Notes: generated from the sequence alone by a model not told the origin. 64,000 nt of DNA from Archangium violaceum (GCF_016887565.1 NZ_CP069396.1:647001-711000), one strand, 5' to 3'. Numbered from the stretch's first letter, positions 36,166 to 45,349 are shown. Made by a program: numbers and translations.

Positions 36166-37656
36166 ATGGAGAACATGAAGCAACCACTCGAAACACATGA
36201 CATCCAGGCGCTCGCCTTCGCGGGTTATGGCGAGCTCCGGCGCGCGCGCTACATCTTCCTGCGTCTGGAGGACGCGGCGCGGGCGAAGAAGTGGCTGAGG
36301 GACATCGCCTCGGAAGAGGTGACCACCCAGAAGGCCCTCGAGATGCGCAAGGCGAAGGGGGAGAAGAAGCGCCATGCGCTGCACGTCGCCTTCTCCGCGA
36401 GCGGCCTGCGGAGCCTCGGGTTGAGCGAGCAGGTGCTGGGCTCCTTCCTGCCCGAGTTCGTGGCGGGCATGGCCGAGGAGTACCGTGCCCGCGCCCTCGG
36501 TGACACGGGCTCGAGCGCGCCGGAGAAGTGGCAGTTCGGCGGTCCCGACGCGCGAGGGGAGCGGGACATCCACCTCGTCCTCATGCTCTTCACCCATGGG
36601 AACCTGGACCAGTCGGGGTCGATGGACGCCTACCACCTGCGTCATCGCCAGCGGTACGAGGCGCACGGCCTGCGCGAGGTCTTCATCCAGGACGCCTGCC
36701 TGTTGCCGATGGTCCGCGACGATGGCACCGAGGACGGCTCCCGCGAGGCGTTCGGCTACCGGGATGGCATGACCCAGCCCACCCTTGAGGGCACCCATCA
36801 CAAGCCCGGGCAGAGCGCGCCCCTCAAGGCCGGGGAGTTCATCCTCGGCTACGAGAACGAGTACGGGCAGCTGCCCTTCACACCCGTCGTGCCCGCCGAG
36901 CAGGATCCCCAGGGCCTGCTGCCCGTGCTCGACGTCAAGGGCTCCTCGGCGAAGGACCTGGGGCGCAATGGCTCCTACCTGGTCATCCGCAAGCTGCGGC
37001 AGGACGTGGACGCCTTCGAGCGCTTCCTGTCCGAGCACTGCCATGACCCCGAGGATCCGGAGGGGGACGCCGCGCGCAAGGAACTGCTGGCGGCCAAGAT
37101 GATGGGGCGCTGGCGCAGTGGCGCGCCGCTGTCGCTGTGCCCGGAGAAGGATGACCCGGGGCTCGGCAAGGACCCCGCGCGCAACAACGACTTCTGCTTC
37201 GAGTCGGACCCGAAGGGGCTGCGCTGCCCCCTCAACTCACACGTCCGCCGGAGCAACCCGCGCGACGGGCTCATCCCCGGAGACCCGAAGGAGTCGCTGA
37301 AGATCTCCAACCGCCACCAGCTCCTGCGGCGTGGCCGGCCCTACAAGGACCCGGATGGCGAGCAGGGGCTGATGTTCCTCGCGCTCAACGCCAACATCCG
37401 GCGCCAGTTCGAGTTCGTCCAGCAGACGTGGATGAACAACCCGAAGTTCGGCGGGCACTACGACAGCAGGGATCCCATCGCCGGGGACAACCATGACCCG
37501 GCGGTGGAGGGGAGCGATCCCAAGGCCTATTCGGTGACCATCCCCGGGGAGCCGGTGCGCCAGCGCATCACCGGGCTACCCCGTTTCGTCCACACGCGAG
37601 GCGGCGGTTACTTCTTCCTGCCGGGAATCCAGGCGCTGCGCTTCCTGGCCTCGTGA
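36166..37656 (+). CDS. DyP-type haem peroxidase
   Basis: A 496-residue dye-decolorising peroxidase of the long class. The distal motif GYRDGMTQP (GxxDG, catalytic Asp) is at about residue 196; the proximal haem ligand His is in SHVRRSNPRD at about 358; the distal Arg is probably in RRGRPY. There is no Tat or Sec signal and no encapsulin-targeting tail, so it is cytosolic unless carried by a partner. DyPs oxidise dyes, phenolics or haem-like substrates with H2O2. GGGGG lies upstream of the ATG at 36166; the ATG at 36175 is an alternative. It follows the duplicated-domain protein by 20 bp. Confidence 0.9.
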   Translation: MENMKQPLETHDIQALAFAGYGELRRARYIFLRLEDAARAKKWLRDIASEEVTTQKALEMRKAKGEKKRHALHVAFSASGLRSLGLSEQVLGSFLPEFVAGMAEEYRARALGDTGSSAPEKWQFGGPDARGERDIHLVLMLFTHGNLDQSGSMDAYHLRHRQRYEAHGLREVFIQDACLLPMVRDDGTEDGSREAFGYRDGMTQPTLEGTHHKPGQSAPLKAGEFILGYENEYGQLPFTPVVPAEQDPQGLLPVLDVKGSSAKDLGRNGSYLVIRKLRQDVDAFERFLSEHCHDPEDPEGDAARKELLAAKMMGRWRSGAPLSLCPEKDDPGLGKDPARNNDFCFESDPKGLRCPLNSHVRRSNPRDGLIPGDPKESLKISNRHQLLRRGRPYKDPDGEQGLMFLALNANIRRQFEFVQQTWMNNPKFGGHYDSRDPIAGDNHDPAVEGSDPKAYSVTIPGEPVRQRITGLPRFVHTRGGGYFFLPGIQALRFLAS

Positions 37657-37804
37657 CCGTCTTGCCCTTCCGGGAGGGTGAGCGGCCAGCCCCCGACATC
37701 GCTCCTGCCCTTCCGACCCGTTGCATTGCCCGGTGACCATGAGACCCATAAATTCATTCATCAAGGCCCTCCGAGGCGAGGGCTCGTCGACCGGGGAGCA
37801 GGGA

Positions 37805-40800
37805 ATGCGAGACGAGACCGGTCACAGCAAGGAAGCGTCCCAGGTCGATGACGTGGACTTCGACGATTCCTTCCTGAAGGAGGTGGCGCAGCAGCCACCG
37901 CCCTTCCGCAAGCCGGCCAACGGGGAGCGGCTGGGGGGCTCGGATGGCCGCCGGTTCGAAATCCTCGCGGAGCTGGGCGGTGGGGCCATGGGCCGGGTCT
38001 TCCGCGCGCGCGACGAGGAGCTGCAGCGCGTGGTGGCCCTCAAGTTCCTCCTCCCGCGCGAGGGCCGGGGCGACCGCTGGATGATGACCCTGCTGCGCCA
38101 GGAGGCCCGGGCCATCGCGCAGCTCGACCACGAGAACATCGTCCGCATCTTCGACGTGTCCGAGTGGGTGGGGGAGCCCTGGGAGTCGCGCATTCCCTTC
38201 CTCATCATGGAGTGCCTGGAGGGCGAGTCGCTCGCCGCGCTGCTCCACCGGGAGAAGCGGCTCGGCGTGCGGCGCGCGCTCGACATCATGATCGCCGTGG
38301 CCGCGGGGCTGCAGCACGCGCACGAGCGCCACATCGTCCACCGCGACCTCAAGCCCAGCAACGTCTACCTGGGCAAGCAGGGCACGGTGAAGTTGCTCGA
38401 CTTCGGTCTGGCGTGGCTGACGTCCGGCGTCGCCCCCGGGCAGTACATGCCCTCCGCTGGCACGCCGCCGTACATGTCCCCGGAGCAGTGGCGGGGCGAG
38501 AAGCAGGACGAGCGCACGGACATCTGGTCCGCCGGCGTCATGTTGTACGAGATGCTCACCGACGAGCTGCTCTACCCGAGCGCCACGCTGGAGGAGCTGC
38601 GCGCGAAGGTGGTGTCTCCCGAGCCGGTGCCCTCGGTGCGCGAGCGCCACCCGGAGGTACCCGAGGAGGTGGCGGCGTTGATCGCCGAGGCCCTGGTGAA
38701 GGATCCGCGGCGGCGCCTGCGCTCGGCCACCGAGCTGCGTGACAGGCTGCGCCGGTTGGAGGAGCGGCTGGGGCCCTGGCGCGAGGAGCCGCGCTCCCTG
38801 GCGCCTCAGCGCCGGCCGGTGACGCTGGTGTCCTGCCGGCTGGTGGGGCTGGTGGGGCTCGCCGGGATGTTGGATCCAGAGGACTTCAGTGAGCTGGAGG
38901 CCGCCTTCCAGAAGCGCTGCTCGGAGATCATCCAGGGGCATGGCGGCTCCATCACCACCTGTCTGGGAGACGAGGTGCTGGCCTGCTTCGGCTACCCGGT
39001 GGCGCGCGAGGAGGACTCGGAGCACGCGGTGCGCGCGGGCCTGGAGTTGATCGGCTCGCTGGCGGACGAGCTGCGCGAGCGCCTCGCCCACCCCTTCCTG
39101 CGTTCGCTGGCGGTGCAGGTGGGCATCCACACCGAGCTGGTGGTGTTCGACGACATCCTCCCGGAGCTGCGGGGGCGCACGCCCACCATCCAGGGCGAGG
39201 CCCCGCGCATCGCGTCCTGGCTGGCACGGCGCGCGGAGCCCGGCACGGTGGTGCTCAGTCACACCACGCACACGCTGGTGCAGCGCGGCTTCGAGTCCGA
39301 GGCGATCGGTGCGAGCACCTTCGAGGGTCTGTCCGGAGCGCGTCACATGGAGGCCTGGCGCGTGACGCACGCGCGCAAGACGGTGTTCCGGTTCGATCGG
39401 GCGCTGGTCTCCGGTGCGCTCTCCCCGCTGGTGGGCCGCCAGCGCGAGCTGAGTCAACTCCTGGGCCGCTGGGAGGCGGCGCGCGAGGGCAGGGGCTCGT
39501 TCGTGCTCGTCACGGGCGAGGCCGGCATCGGCAAGTCCCGCCTCGTCCAGGAGCTGCGCCAGCGGGTGTCTCCCGCCACCAGCATCCAACTGCGTTGCCA
39601 GTGTTGGAGCCAGTTCACCAACAGCGCCTTCCACCCCATCATCGACATGCTGCAGCACCTCTTCCGGTTGGATCCGGAAGGCTCGCCGCGTGACAACCTG
39701 ACCCGGCTGGAGGCGAGCCTGGGCGCGTTCGGCATGACGTCGGAGCACATGGCCCTCATCGCCGCCTTCCTCTCGCTGCCGGTGAAGGAGAACCTGCCCG
39801 TCCTCCAGCTCTCGCCGGACCGGCAGAAGGAGCGCACCATCGAGGCGCTGGCGGCCCTGCTGCTGCGCATGGCCCGGGAGCGTCCGGTGTTCGGCGTGGT
39901 GGAGGATCTGCACTGGGCGGACCCGTCCACGCTGGAGCTGCTCGGCCACGTCCTGGGCCGGGTGGATGGGTCTCGTGTGCTGCTCGTGCTGAGCGCCCGC
40001 CCGGGCTTCCAGCACACCTGGCCCTTCCAGGAGCGGCTCCTCTCCCTGTCCCTGGACCGGCTGCCGGCGCGGCTCACCGCCACGCTGGTGCAGGAGGCGG
40101 CCGGCGGCCTCGAGCTGTCCGGGGAGCAGGTGCACCAGCTCGTGGCCAAGACGGACGGCATTCCCCTCTTCGTGGAGGAGATGACGCGCATGGTGGTGGA
40201 GGGCGGCACCCTCTCCTCCATCCCCGTCACCCTGCACGAGCTGCTGCTGGCGCGCCTGGACCGGCTGCCGGAGCGGCGCAAGGCCCTGGCCCAGGTGTGC
40301 GCGGTGGTGGGGCGCGACTTCTCCCATGCGCTGCTGGCCACGTTGACGCGGCGCGACGCCTCCGAGCTGGTGGAGGACCTGGATGCGCTGGTGGCCGCGG
40401 GGCTGCTCCAGCGCGAGGAGGAAGGAGATGGGCCCAGCTACCACTTCCGCCATGCGCTGCTCCAGGACGCGGCCTACCAGTCCCTGCTGCGCAACACCCG
40501 GCGCCAGCACCACCGGCGCATCGCCCAGGCGCTGGTGGAGCAGTTTCCCGAGGTGGTGGAGACGCAGCCGGAGTTGCTGGCCCACCACTACACGGAGGCG
40601 GGGGAGTACGAGCCGGCCATCCGTTCGTGGATGCAGGCCGGCATGCGCGCCAGCCTGCACTCGGCCAACCAGGAGGCGGTGAGCCACCTGCGGCAGGCGT
40701 TGAAGCTGCTGCGCTCCCTGCCCGACGCGGGACAGCGCATCCAGCAGGAGCTGCAGTTGCTCATCGCCCTGGGTATTCCGCTCTCGGCGGTGCAGGGCTA

Positions 40801-41824
40801 CCGCTCGCCCGAGGTGAAGCAGACGTACGTGAGGGCGCGAGAGCTCTTCGGGCTGGTGGGGGACGCGCTGCCGGACCTGGGGCTGTCCTACTGGGGGCCC
40901 TACGCGTACTACTTCGCCCGCGCCGAGTACCGCCTGTCACACGAGCTGGCCGAGCAGCTCGTGGGGCTGGGCTCGCGTCAGCACAACCAGGAGCTGCTGG
41001 CCCTGGGCTACCGGATGATGGCCACCGACTTCTTCATCTGGGGCCGGATGAACGACGCGCGCGAGTTCGTGGAGCGCGCGGTGGCGTGCGCGAACTTCAC
41101 CCTGGCGCAGCACCGCGAGCTGGCCGTGCGGCACTGGGTGGACCCGAAGTCGATGGCGCTGAGCCACGCCTCCGTCGTCCACTCCGTGCTCGGCCAGCCG
41201 GAGCGGGCGCGGCGGTACTGCGATGAGGCGCTGGCGCTGGCCGAGCGCATCGGCCATGCGCACACCCGGGCCTATGTGCTGCTCTACGCGGCCGTGTCCT
41301 GCCAGCTGCGCCACGACGCGCGGGGCACGCTCGAGCTGGCCGAGGAGTGCCACGCCCTCTCGCGCGAGCACTGGTTCCGTCTGTGGCTGGTGTGGTCGGG
41401 TCTGCTGCGCGGCTGGGCGCGCGCCGAGCTGGGGCTCCCCGAGAAGGGGCTGGAGCAGATGCGCGAGTGGCTGGGCAAGTGGCGGACCGCGGGTCTGCGG
41501 GCCGGCATGCCGCACCATCTCGGGTTGTTGGCGGAAGTGCACCTGCGGTTGGGGCATCCCCACGAGGCGTTGCTCTCGGTGCACGAGGGATTGAAGTGGG
41601 GCGAGGCGGTGGGCGAGCGCTTCTATGAGGCGGAGCTGCACCGGATCGGAGCCGAGGCCCAGCGGTCGCTGGGCCACGAGGAGGAGGCGCACGGGTGCTT
41701 CCTCGAGGCGGTGCGCGTCGCGCGCGAGCAGGGCGCCGGGGGTTACGAGCGGCACGCCCTGCTGGCCATGGGGCGCTCGCCAGCGGAGCCGGGACCCGGA
41801 GCGGAGACGCCACGGCCGGTGTGA
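37805..41824 (+). CDS. Ser/Thr kinase with pseudo-cyclase, AAA ATPase and TPR regions (copy 2)
   Basis: A 1,339-residue paralogue of the protein at 29951-33985, with the same domain order. Kinase motifs are LGGGAMGRVF, IVHRDLKPSN, LDFGLAW and SPEQW. In the cyclase-like domain the first metal site again reads CRL, but the second keeps GDEVLACFG. The ATPase has TGEAGIGKSR and VVEDLHWADPS. The start at 37805 has GGGGAGCAGGGA upstream; ATG at 37739 is possible. It is directly followed by a sigma factor gene with 0-45 bp between them, which suggests joint expression and perhaps kinase control of the sigma factor. Confidence 0.9.
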   Translation: MRDETGHSKEASQVDDVDFDDSFLKEVAQQPPPFRKPANGERLGGSDGRRFEILAELGGGAMGRVFRARDEELQRVVALKFLLPREGRGDRWMMTLLRQEARAIAQLDHENIVRIFDVSEWVGEPWESRIPFLIMECLEGESLAALLHREKRLGVRRALDIMIAVAAGLQHAHERHIVHRDLKPSNVYLGKQGTVKLLDFGLAWLTSGVAPGQYMPSAGTPPYMSPEQWRGEKQDERTDIWSAGVMLYEMLTDELLYPSATLEELRAKVVSPEPVPSVRERHPEVPEEVAALIAEALVKDPRRRLRSATELRDRLRRLEERLGPWREEPRSLAPQRRPVTLVSCRLVGLVGLAGMLDPEDFSELEAAFQKRCSEIIQGHGGSITTCLGDEVLACFGYPVAREEDSEHAVRAGLELIGSLADELRERLAHPFLRSLAVQVGIHTELVVFDDILPELRGRTPTIQGEAPRIASWLARRAEPGTVVLSHTTHTLVQRGFESEAIGASTFEGLSGARHMEAWRVTHARKTVFRFDRALVSGALSPLVGRQRELSQLLGRWEAAREGRGSFVLVTGEAGIGKSRLVQELRQRVSPATSIQLRCQCWSQFTNSAFHPIIDMLQHLFRLDPEGSPRDNLTRLEASLGAFGMTSEHMALIAAFLSLPVKENLPVLQLSPDRQKERTIEALAALLLRMARERPVFGVVEDLHWADPSTLELLGHVLGRVDGSRVLLVLSARPGFQHTWPFQERLLSLSLDRLPARLTATLVQEAAGGLELSGEQVHQLVAKTDGIPLFVEEMTRMVVEGGTLSSIPVTLHELLLARLDRLPERRKALAQVCAVVGRDFSHALLATLTRRDASELVEDLDALVAAGLLQREEEGDGPSYHFRHALLQDAAYQSLLRNTRRQHHRRIAQALVEQFPEVVETQPELLAHHYTEAGEYEPAIRSWMQAGMRASLHSANQEAVSHLRQALKLLRSLPDAGQRIQQELQLLIALGIPLSAVQGYRSPEVKQTYVRARELFGLVGDALPDLGLSYWGPYAYYFARAEYRLSHELAEQLVGLGSRQHNQELLALGYRMMATDFFIWGRMNDAREFVERAVACANFTLAQHRELAVRHWVDPKSMALSHASVVHSVLGQPERARRYCDEALALAERIGHAHTRAYVLLYAAVSCQLRHDARGTLELAEECHALSREHWFRLWLVWSGLLRGWARAELGLPEKGLEQMREWLGKWRTAGLRAGMPHHLGLLAEVHLRLGHPHEALLSVHEGLKWGEAVGERFYEAELHRIGAEAQRSLGHEEEAHGCFLEAVRVAREQGAGGYERHALLAMGRSPAEPGPGAETPRPV

Positions 41825-41869
41825 GTGGAGAACATGGAAGCCGAGAGGCCAGGACGAGGGAGAGCCATC

Positions 41870-42502
41870 ATGCAGTTGGAAGAGCGCGAGAAGCTGGAGC
41901 AGGAGATCCGTGAGCTGTGCGGCCGGGGCGAGATGGCCGGGGCCGTGGAGCGGGCCCTGGAGGGATATGGGCAGGAGATCATGCGGCTGATGGCATCCGT
42001 GCTGCACGATTACGAGCGGAGCCGGGATGCCTTCAGTCTCTTCAGCGAGAACCTGCTGCGGGGATTGTCGGGCTTTCGTTGGGAGAGCTCCTTCCGGACG
42101 TGGGCGTACCGACTGGCGCGCAACGCGTGTTACCAGGTGATGCACGCGCCCTCGGGCCGCGAGCAGCCGGTGAGCATGTCGGCGCTGCCGGACGAGGCGA
42201 TGAAGCCACGCTCGGAGACACGTCCCTGGCAGCGCACCTCGGTGAAGGAGCGTTTCCGCGCGCTGCGCGAGAGTCTGGATCCCCAGGAGCGCATGTTGTT
42301 GTTGCTCCGGGTGGACCAGCGGCTGTCCTGGGAAGAGGTGGCGCGGGTGATGTCCGAGGGGGAGGAGGACCTGACGGACGCTGTGCTCAAGCGCAAGGCG
42401 GCGGCGCTCCGGCAGCAGTTCCAGCGCATCAAGACACACCTGCGCTCGCTGGCCGAGGAGGAGGGATTGATTGCCTCGGGGGACTCCTCCACGCACGTGT
42501 AG
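41870..42502 (+). CDS. Sigma-70 family (ECF-like) factor linked to kinase
   Basis: About 210 residues. Region 2-like helices (about 30-90) have SLFSENLLRGLSGFRWESSFRTWAY, core FRWESSFRTWAYRLARN. Region 4 (about 135-190) has LDPQERMLLLLRVDQRLSWEEVARV. It is a divergent ECF-type sigma factor; the N-terminal helix (MQLEEREKLEQEIRELCGRG) is unusual. Start choice is open: 41870 (GAGGGAGAG upstream), 41834, or GTG 41825 that abuts the kinase stop. No anti-sigma gene follows. The convergent SitI6-like gene stops 9 bp away. Confidence 0.75.
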   Translation: MQLEEREKLEQEIRELCGRGEMAGAVERALEGYGQEIMRLMASVLHDYERSRDAFSLFSENLLRGLSGFRWESSFRTWAYRLARNACYQVMHAPSGREQPVSMSALPDEAMKPRSETRPWQRTSVKERFRALRESLDPQERMLLLLRVDQRLSWEEVARVMSEGEEDLTDAVLKRKAAALRQQFQRIKTHLRSLAEEEGLIASGDSSTHV

Positions 42503-42511
42503 GGCGTCGAG

Positions 42512-43222
42512 TCAGCGCACGGGGAGGGGTTGGAAGCTGATGCCATCCAACCCCAGCCGCTGACAGGCGTCGGCGAAGCGCTCGGTGCAGACGAGCACCC
42601 CAGAGAAGTCCCGCAACCGGAACAGGTCCAGTGGGTCTGTCACCGTGGTGGAGTCCAGCAGGCGGACCTTGGGCAGGGAAACAGGGTCCCGGCCGCAGCG
42701 AGGGCAGGGCGGTTGACGGCCAGGGGGCAGGCAGTCCGGGTGCAAGCGGCCCATGGGGAGGATTTCCAGCTCGAGCAACTCGGGTGATTGGCGTTGGCGG
42801 AACCGCAGCTGGGTGCGGCAGCCCTTGAGGCCGCGCAGGCCCTCGGCCTGGAGCTTATCCAGCGCTTCGCGCCGCACCATCAACAACCAGGGAACGGGAG
42901 CTACGAACGAGCCGAAACGGCCCCGGCCCCAGCCCACGAACGGACCGAAAGTCGTTACCGGAGCGGGTATGGCTCCCGGGGGGAGTAGGGGACGTACCAA
43001 CTCACTGAGCCTTCTGTACTCCTCGATGGGCTCGGCTCGGGATTTCTCGAAGTTCGCCAGGTTGGCGACGGGGGTCAGGTCCACGGAGGGGTATGCGAAA
43101 CCGCCTCCCCAGATGGCCTTGCAGAGAGAGCAGTTGATGGCCGGAAGTGCCCACTTGTACGTGCCATCGACGTAGCCCGTGTAACCCGACGCTTTGTCTT
43201 GCTCGATGGTGAAGTAGCTCAT
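42512..43222 (-). CDS. SitI6-type double-CXXCG immunity protein (second locus)
   Basis: A 236-residue homologue of the protein at 11153-11869, with Cys pairs INCSLCKAIW and PCPRCGRD and the shared ELLELEI/GRLHPDC block. The stretch between the pairs is clearly different from the first copy, as expected for a private toxin-immunity match. It remains intact although the toxin gene 21 bp upstream is frameshifted. It may therefore serve as an orphan shield against incoming SitA6-type toxins from relatives. Expression depends on the upstream toxin promoter or an unseen internal one. Confidence 0.85.
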   Translation of the reverse strand: MSYFTIEQDKASGYTGYVDGTYKWALPAINCSLCKAIWGGGFAYPSVDLTPVANLANFEKSRAEPIEEYRRLSELVRPLLPPGAIPAPVTTFGPFVGWGRGRFGSFVAPVPWLLMVRREALDKLQAEGLRGLKGCRTQLRFRQRQSPELLELEILPMGRLHPDCLPPGRQPPCPRCGRDPVSLPKVRLLDSTTVTDPLDLFRLRDFSGVLVCTERFADACQRLGLDGISFQPLPVR

Positions 43223-43243
43223 GCGTGGACCTTCAACTGCTCC

Positions 43244-43949
43244 TCAGTCGCAATAGTAGGGCACCAAGGGGCCATTCACCCCGAAGCGATTCATGAGCTC
43301 GCCCGCGAACCGCCACATGTCTTCCGCGGAGGCGGTATCACGGTTTTCTCTCATGAACTGCCGCCAGGCCTCGTTCCACTGGCCGCCTTCGGGTCCGCCA
43401 CTGTGCAGCCAGGTGTGGAAGCTCTCGGGAAGGCGGATGGTGAAGGCGTGGATGTCGATGTGCCTGCTCTCGAACCAGAGGGCCAGGACCCTCTGCCGTG
43501 GGAAGATGTGGTGCTTCTGGAAGGGCTCTCGCGGACGGATGATGCAATGGACCCGGTACTCCTTGAGCTTCAACCGCTCGCGTTCCCGCCAGTTGTGCCA
43601 GGGGATTTCGAAGACCGGGTCCGCTCTCGTGGGCGCCGCCAGGGGCACTCCCCACCAGCGGCTGGCATTGTGTACCTGGGGCAGGCTCGGTAGCGGCTCC
43701 ACGACTGTCGCCTGTGCCAGCAGCACCGGGTGGGTCTCTGCCTCCACCACGTCCTGGCATCGCCAGACGGCGCAGCGCTCCTCGTCGCACAGAGGCACCA
43801 CGCAGCTCGGATCCGCGCGCCTCCTCCCACGAGGAAGACACGGTCTCGGGTGATTCGTCCTCCTCGCTCACGGTGGGCATCGAGGTGGCGCAAGCGGTCA
43901 GCAGCAACCCGAGGAGCGCGAGCCCCCTCTTCCAGGTCAGGACGTTCAT
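43244..43949 (-). pseudogene. Frameshifted SitA6-type lipoprotein toxin
   Basis: The N-terminal part, MNVLTWKRGLALLGLLLTAC (lipobox LTAC), then TVSSSWEEA, is in one frame from ATG 43949. The C-terminal toxin part, with CVVPLCDEERCAVWRC, KHHIFPRQ and LHSGGPEGG, is in another frame and ends at 43244. The switch falls at the alternating cgcgcgc of 43814-43820: removing one base there joins both halves into a protein that aligns end to end with the intact SitA6-type toxin at 11874-12554. Either the toxin is dead, or it is phase variable, or this is a sequencing error. The immunity gene downstream is intact. Confidence 0.75.
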
Positions 43950-44182
43950 CCAGCGCAGGCTACTTCCAGGCGTTGTCCTCGACGGGCGGAGATGCTCGGC
44001 CATGTGGTGGCGAGTGCCCGCGGTTCTTCCGCGGCTACGGGCGCGAGCGGCCGGCCAGGCCCTCTCGTGCCCTGGCCCTGGACGGACGAGTGGAGCGCGA
44101 ACCCGCTCGCTCGCTGCATTGGAGCACGACAGGCCAAAGCCTTGGGGCAAGCCGAAGACGGCTCCCAGCCAAGGAGGCCAGG

Positions 44183-44596
44183 ATGACGAAGGGTTTCAAG
44201 CGCGCGATGGTTCTCGGCACGGCGGCCACGGCCCTGCTTCTGGCGGGTGGTTGTCGCGACCAGCAGCGGGGCCAGCAGGGTCCGCAGTACGTCCCGTCCC
44301 AGCAGGACCAGGGCACGGGCGGCGCGGGCCAGTCCGGCTCACAGCAGCAGCAGCCGGTGGACGTGAATCCCCAGCCGGACCAGGAGGGCTTCAAGACGGC
44401 GCCCGAGGAGCAGACGGCCCCGCACGGCATCGGCCAGGACGAGGGGCAGGGCGGCTCCGGGACGCAGCAACCCGTGGACGTGAACCCGCAGCCGGACCAG
44501 GAGGGCTTCAAGACAGTACCCGAGGAGCAGACGGCTCCGCACGGCATCGGCGATGAGCGGGACCCGGAGGGCTCCCGGGAGGACCCGCGGGAGTAG
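44183..44596 (+). CDS. Small repeat-containing lipoprotein
   Basis: A 137-residue protein with AAGGAGG 6 bp before the ATG. The signal MTKGFKRAMVLGTAATALLL ends in lipobox LAGGC. The mature part is Gln/Pro/Gly-rich and holds two near-identical 29-residue repeats: QQPVDVNPQPDQEGFKT, a variable residue, then PEEQTAPHGIG. It has no catalytic motif and looks disordered, so it may be a surface or matrix-associated spacer. Its tail is acidic (DERDPEGSREDPRE). It converges on the small protein gene at 44615. Confidence 0.75.
   Translation: MTKGFKRAMVLGTAATALLLAGGCRDQQRGQQGPQYVPSQQDQGTGGAGQSGSQQQQPVDVNPQPDQEGFKTAPEEQTAPHGIGQDEGQGGSGTQQPVDVNPQPDQEGFKTVPEEQTAPHGIGDERDPEGSREDPRE
44348..44434 (+). repeat. 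87-bp direct repeat, copy 1
   Basis: First of two direct repeats in the lipoprotein gene, 29 codons long. The copies are separated by 30 bp (period 117 bp), and differences are mainly at third codon positions, so selection for the peptide is likely. Confidence 0.85.
44465..44551 (+). repeat. 87-bp direct repeat, copy 2
   Basis: Second copy; it differs from copy 1 in protein at one clear site (Val for Ala before PEEQ). An expansion or contraction of this pair would stay in frame. Confidence 0.85.
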
Positions 44597-44614
44597 CGCG
44601 ACGAGCGGCCGGGC

Positions 44615-45004
44615 TCACTCCTCCTTCAGGGGGAGTGAGTGCAGCTCCGCGGGCCAGTCCTCTTCCTTCCTGGGTGCTGCCGCGGAGCGGCGCCTGGCGG
44701 AGTCGGGCTCGTAGGGAGCCGACAGGAGCTCTTCCTCGAAAATCTCGTGGAGCAGCGCATCGGTGGCCTCGCTCGCCTGCTGGAGCGTCGTGAGCTGGGC
44801 CTCGGTGGCGCGTTGCCGCTCCTCGCGGGTCAGCGGGATGACCGCCACTGCCGAGGGCGGCATGACCCGGGGGACTCGCGGCGCCGCGGGCTCCCGGAGC
44901 GTGGCGGGCTGGTCGAAGATGCGTCCGTCCCCGGAGGGAGTTGGTTCGCGCTCCTCGGGTTCCTCGGATGCGCCGTGGGCGCCTTCATCACTCTTGCCCA
45001 TCAT
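44615..45004 (-). CDS. Small soluble protein, unknown
   Basis: About 129 residues starting MMGKSDEGAHGASEEPEERE. The first 60 residues are acidic and Pro-rich; the rest has one clear helix (REERQRATEAQLTTLQQASEA, core EAQLTTLQQASEATDALL) and an acidic FEEELL. No domain was recognised. AGGAA precedes the ATG at 45004. It is convergent with the repeat lipoprotein gene. Moderate support only, from codon use and the start context. Confidence 0.5.
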   Translation of the reverse strand: MMGKSDEGAHGASEEPEEREPTPSGDGRIFDQPATLREPAAPRVPRVMPPSAVAVIPLTREERQRATEAQLTTLQQASEATDALLHEIFEEELLSAPYEPDSARRRSAAAPRKEEDWPAELHSLPLKEE

Positions 45005-45166
45005 CTGTTCCTGACTGGCGCGGTACCGGACAGCCACCCACCGCGTCCCTGGCCTAATGCATGGCGCCTGATAGAGGGTGGGGCAAGGGTCCCCAGATGG
45101 ACGAAAGCCCGGAACCGCTTCGCGCTCCCGGGCCCTGGACGCCAGTCTGGCGCTCGGCTGTCTGCT

Positions 45167-45349
45167 TCACATCTCGAGGGGCGGCTGGGGGCCAGGGATG
45201 ATGCCCGCGATGTCCGGATCCTCGTCGCCCGGCTGCCTGGGGGGCTTGGTATCCTTGTCGCGCTGGCGCTCGGCCTTCTTGGCCTCCTTGTCGCGCTGTT
45301 TCTGCTGGCGGGCCATTTCCTTCTGTCGCTTTGTCGACCTTCCCTGCAT
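45167..45349 (-). CDS. Small basic protein downstream of cspA
   Basis: A 60-residue protein, MQGRSTKRQKEMARQQKQRD, then EAKKAERQRDKD and a Pro-rich tail ending PPLEM. The basic helical N-terminus resembles the small KR-rich proteins often found beside csp genes in proteobacteria; function unknown, RNA binding is plausible. GGAGAA lies upstream of the ATG. It follows the cspA-type gene on the same strand but beyond a strong terminator, so it is made by read-through or from its own promoter. Confidence 0.6.
   Translation of the reverse strand: MQGRSTKRQKEMARQQKQRDKEAKKAERQRDKDTKPPRQPGDEDPDIAGIIPGPQPPLEM

Noticed and set aside
37754-40687. 977-codon open frame on the minus strand
   Set aside because: Antisense shadow of the second giant kinase, whose kinase and ATPase motifs are intact.
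43730-44182. N-terminal extension of the repeat lipoprotein to 288 codons
   Set aside because: It lacks a signal peptide and runs antisense through the frameshifted toxin gene; the ATG at 44183 has a strong ribosome site and lipobox.
45137-45155. CGCCAGTCTGGCG inverted repeat
   Set aside because: The stem is only 4 bp once a real loop is allowed; likely chance.
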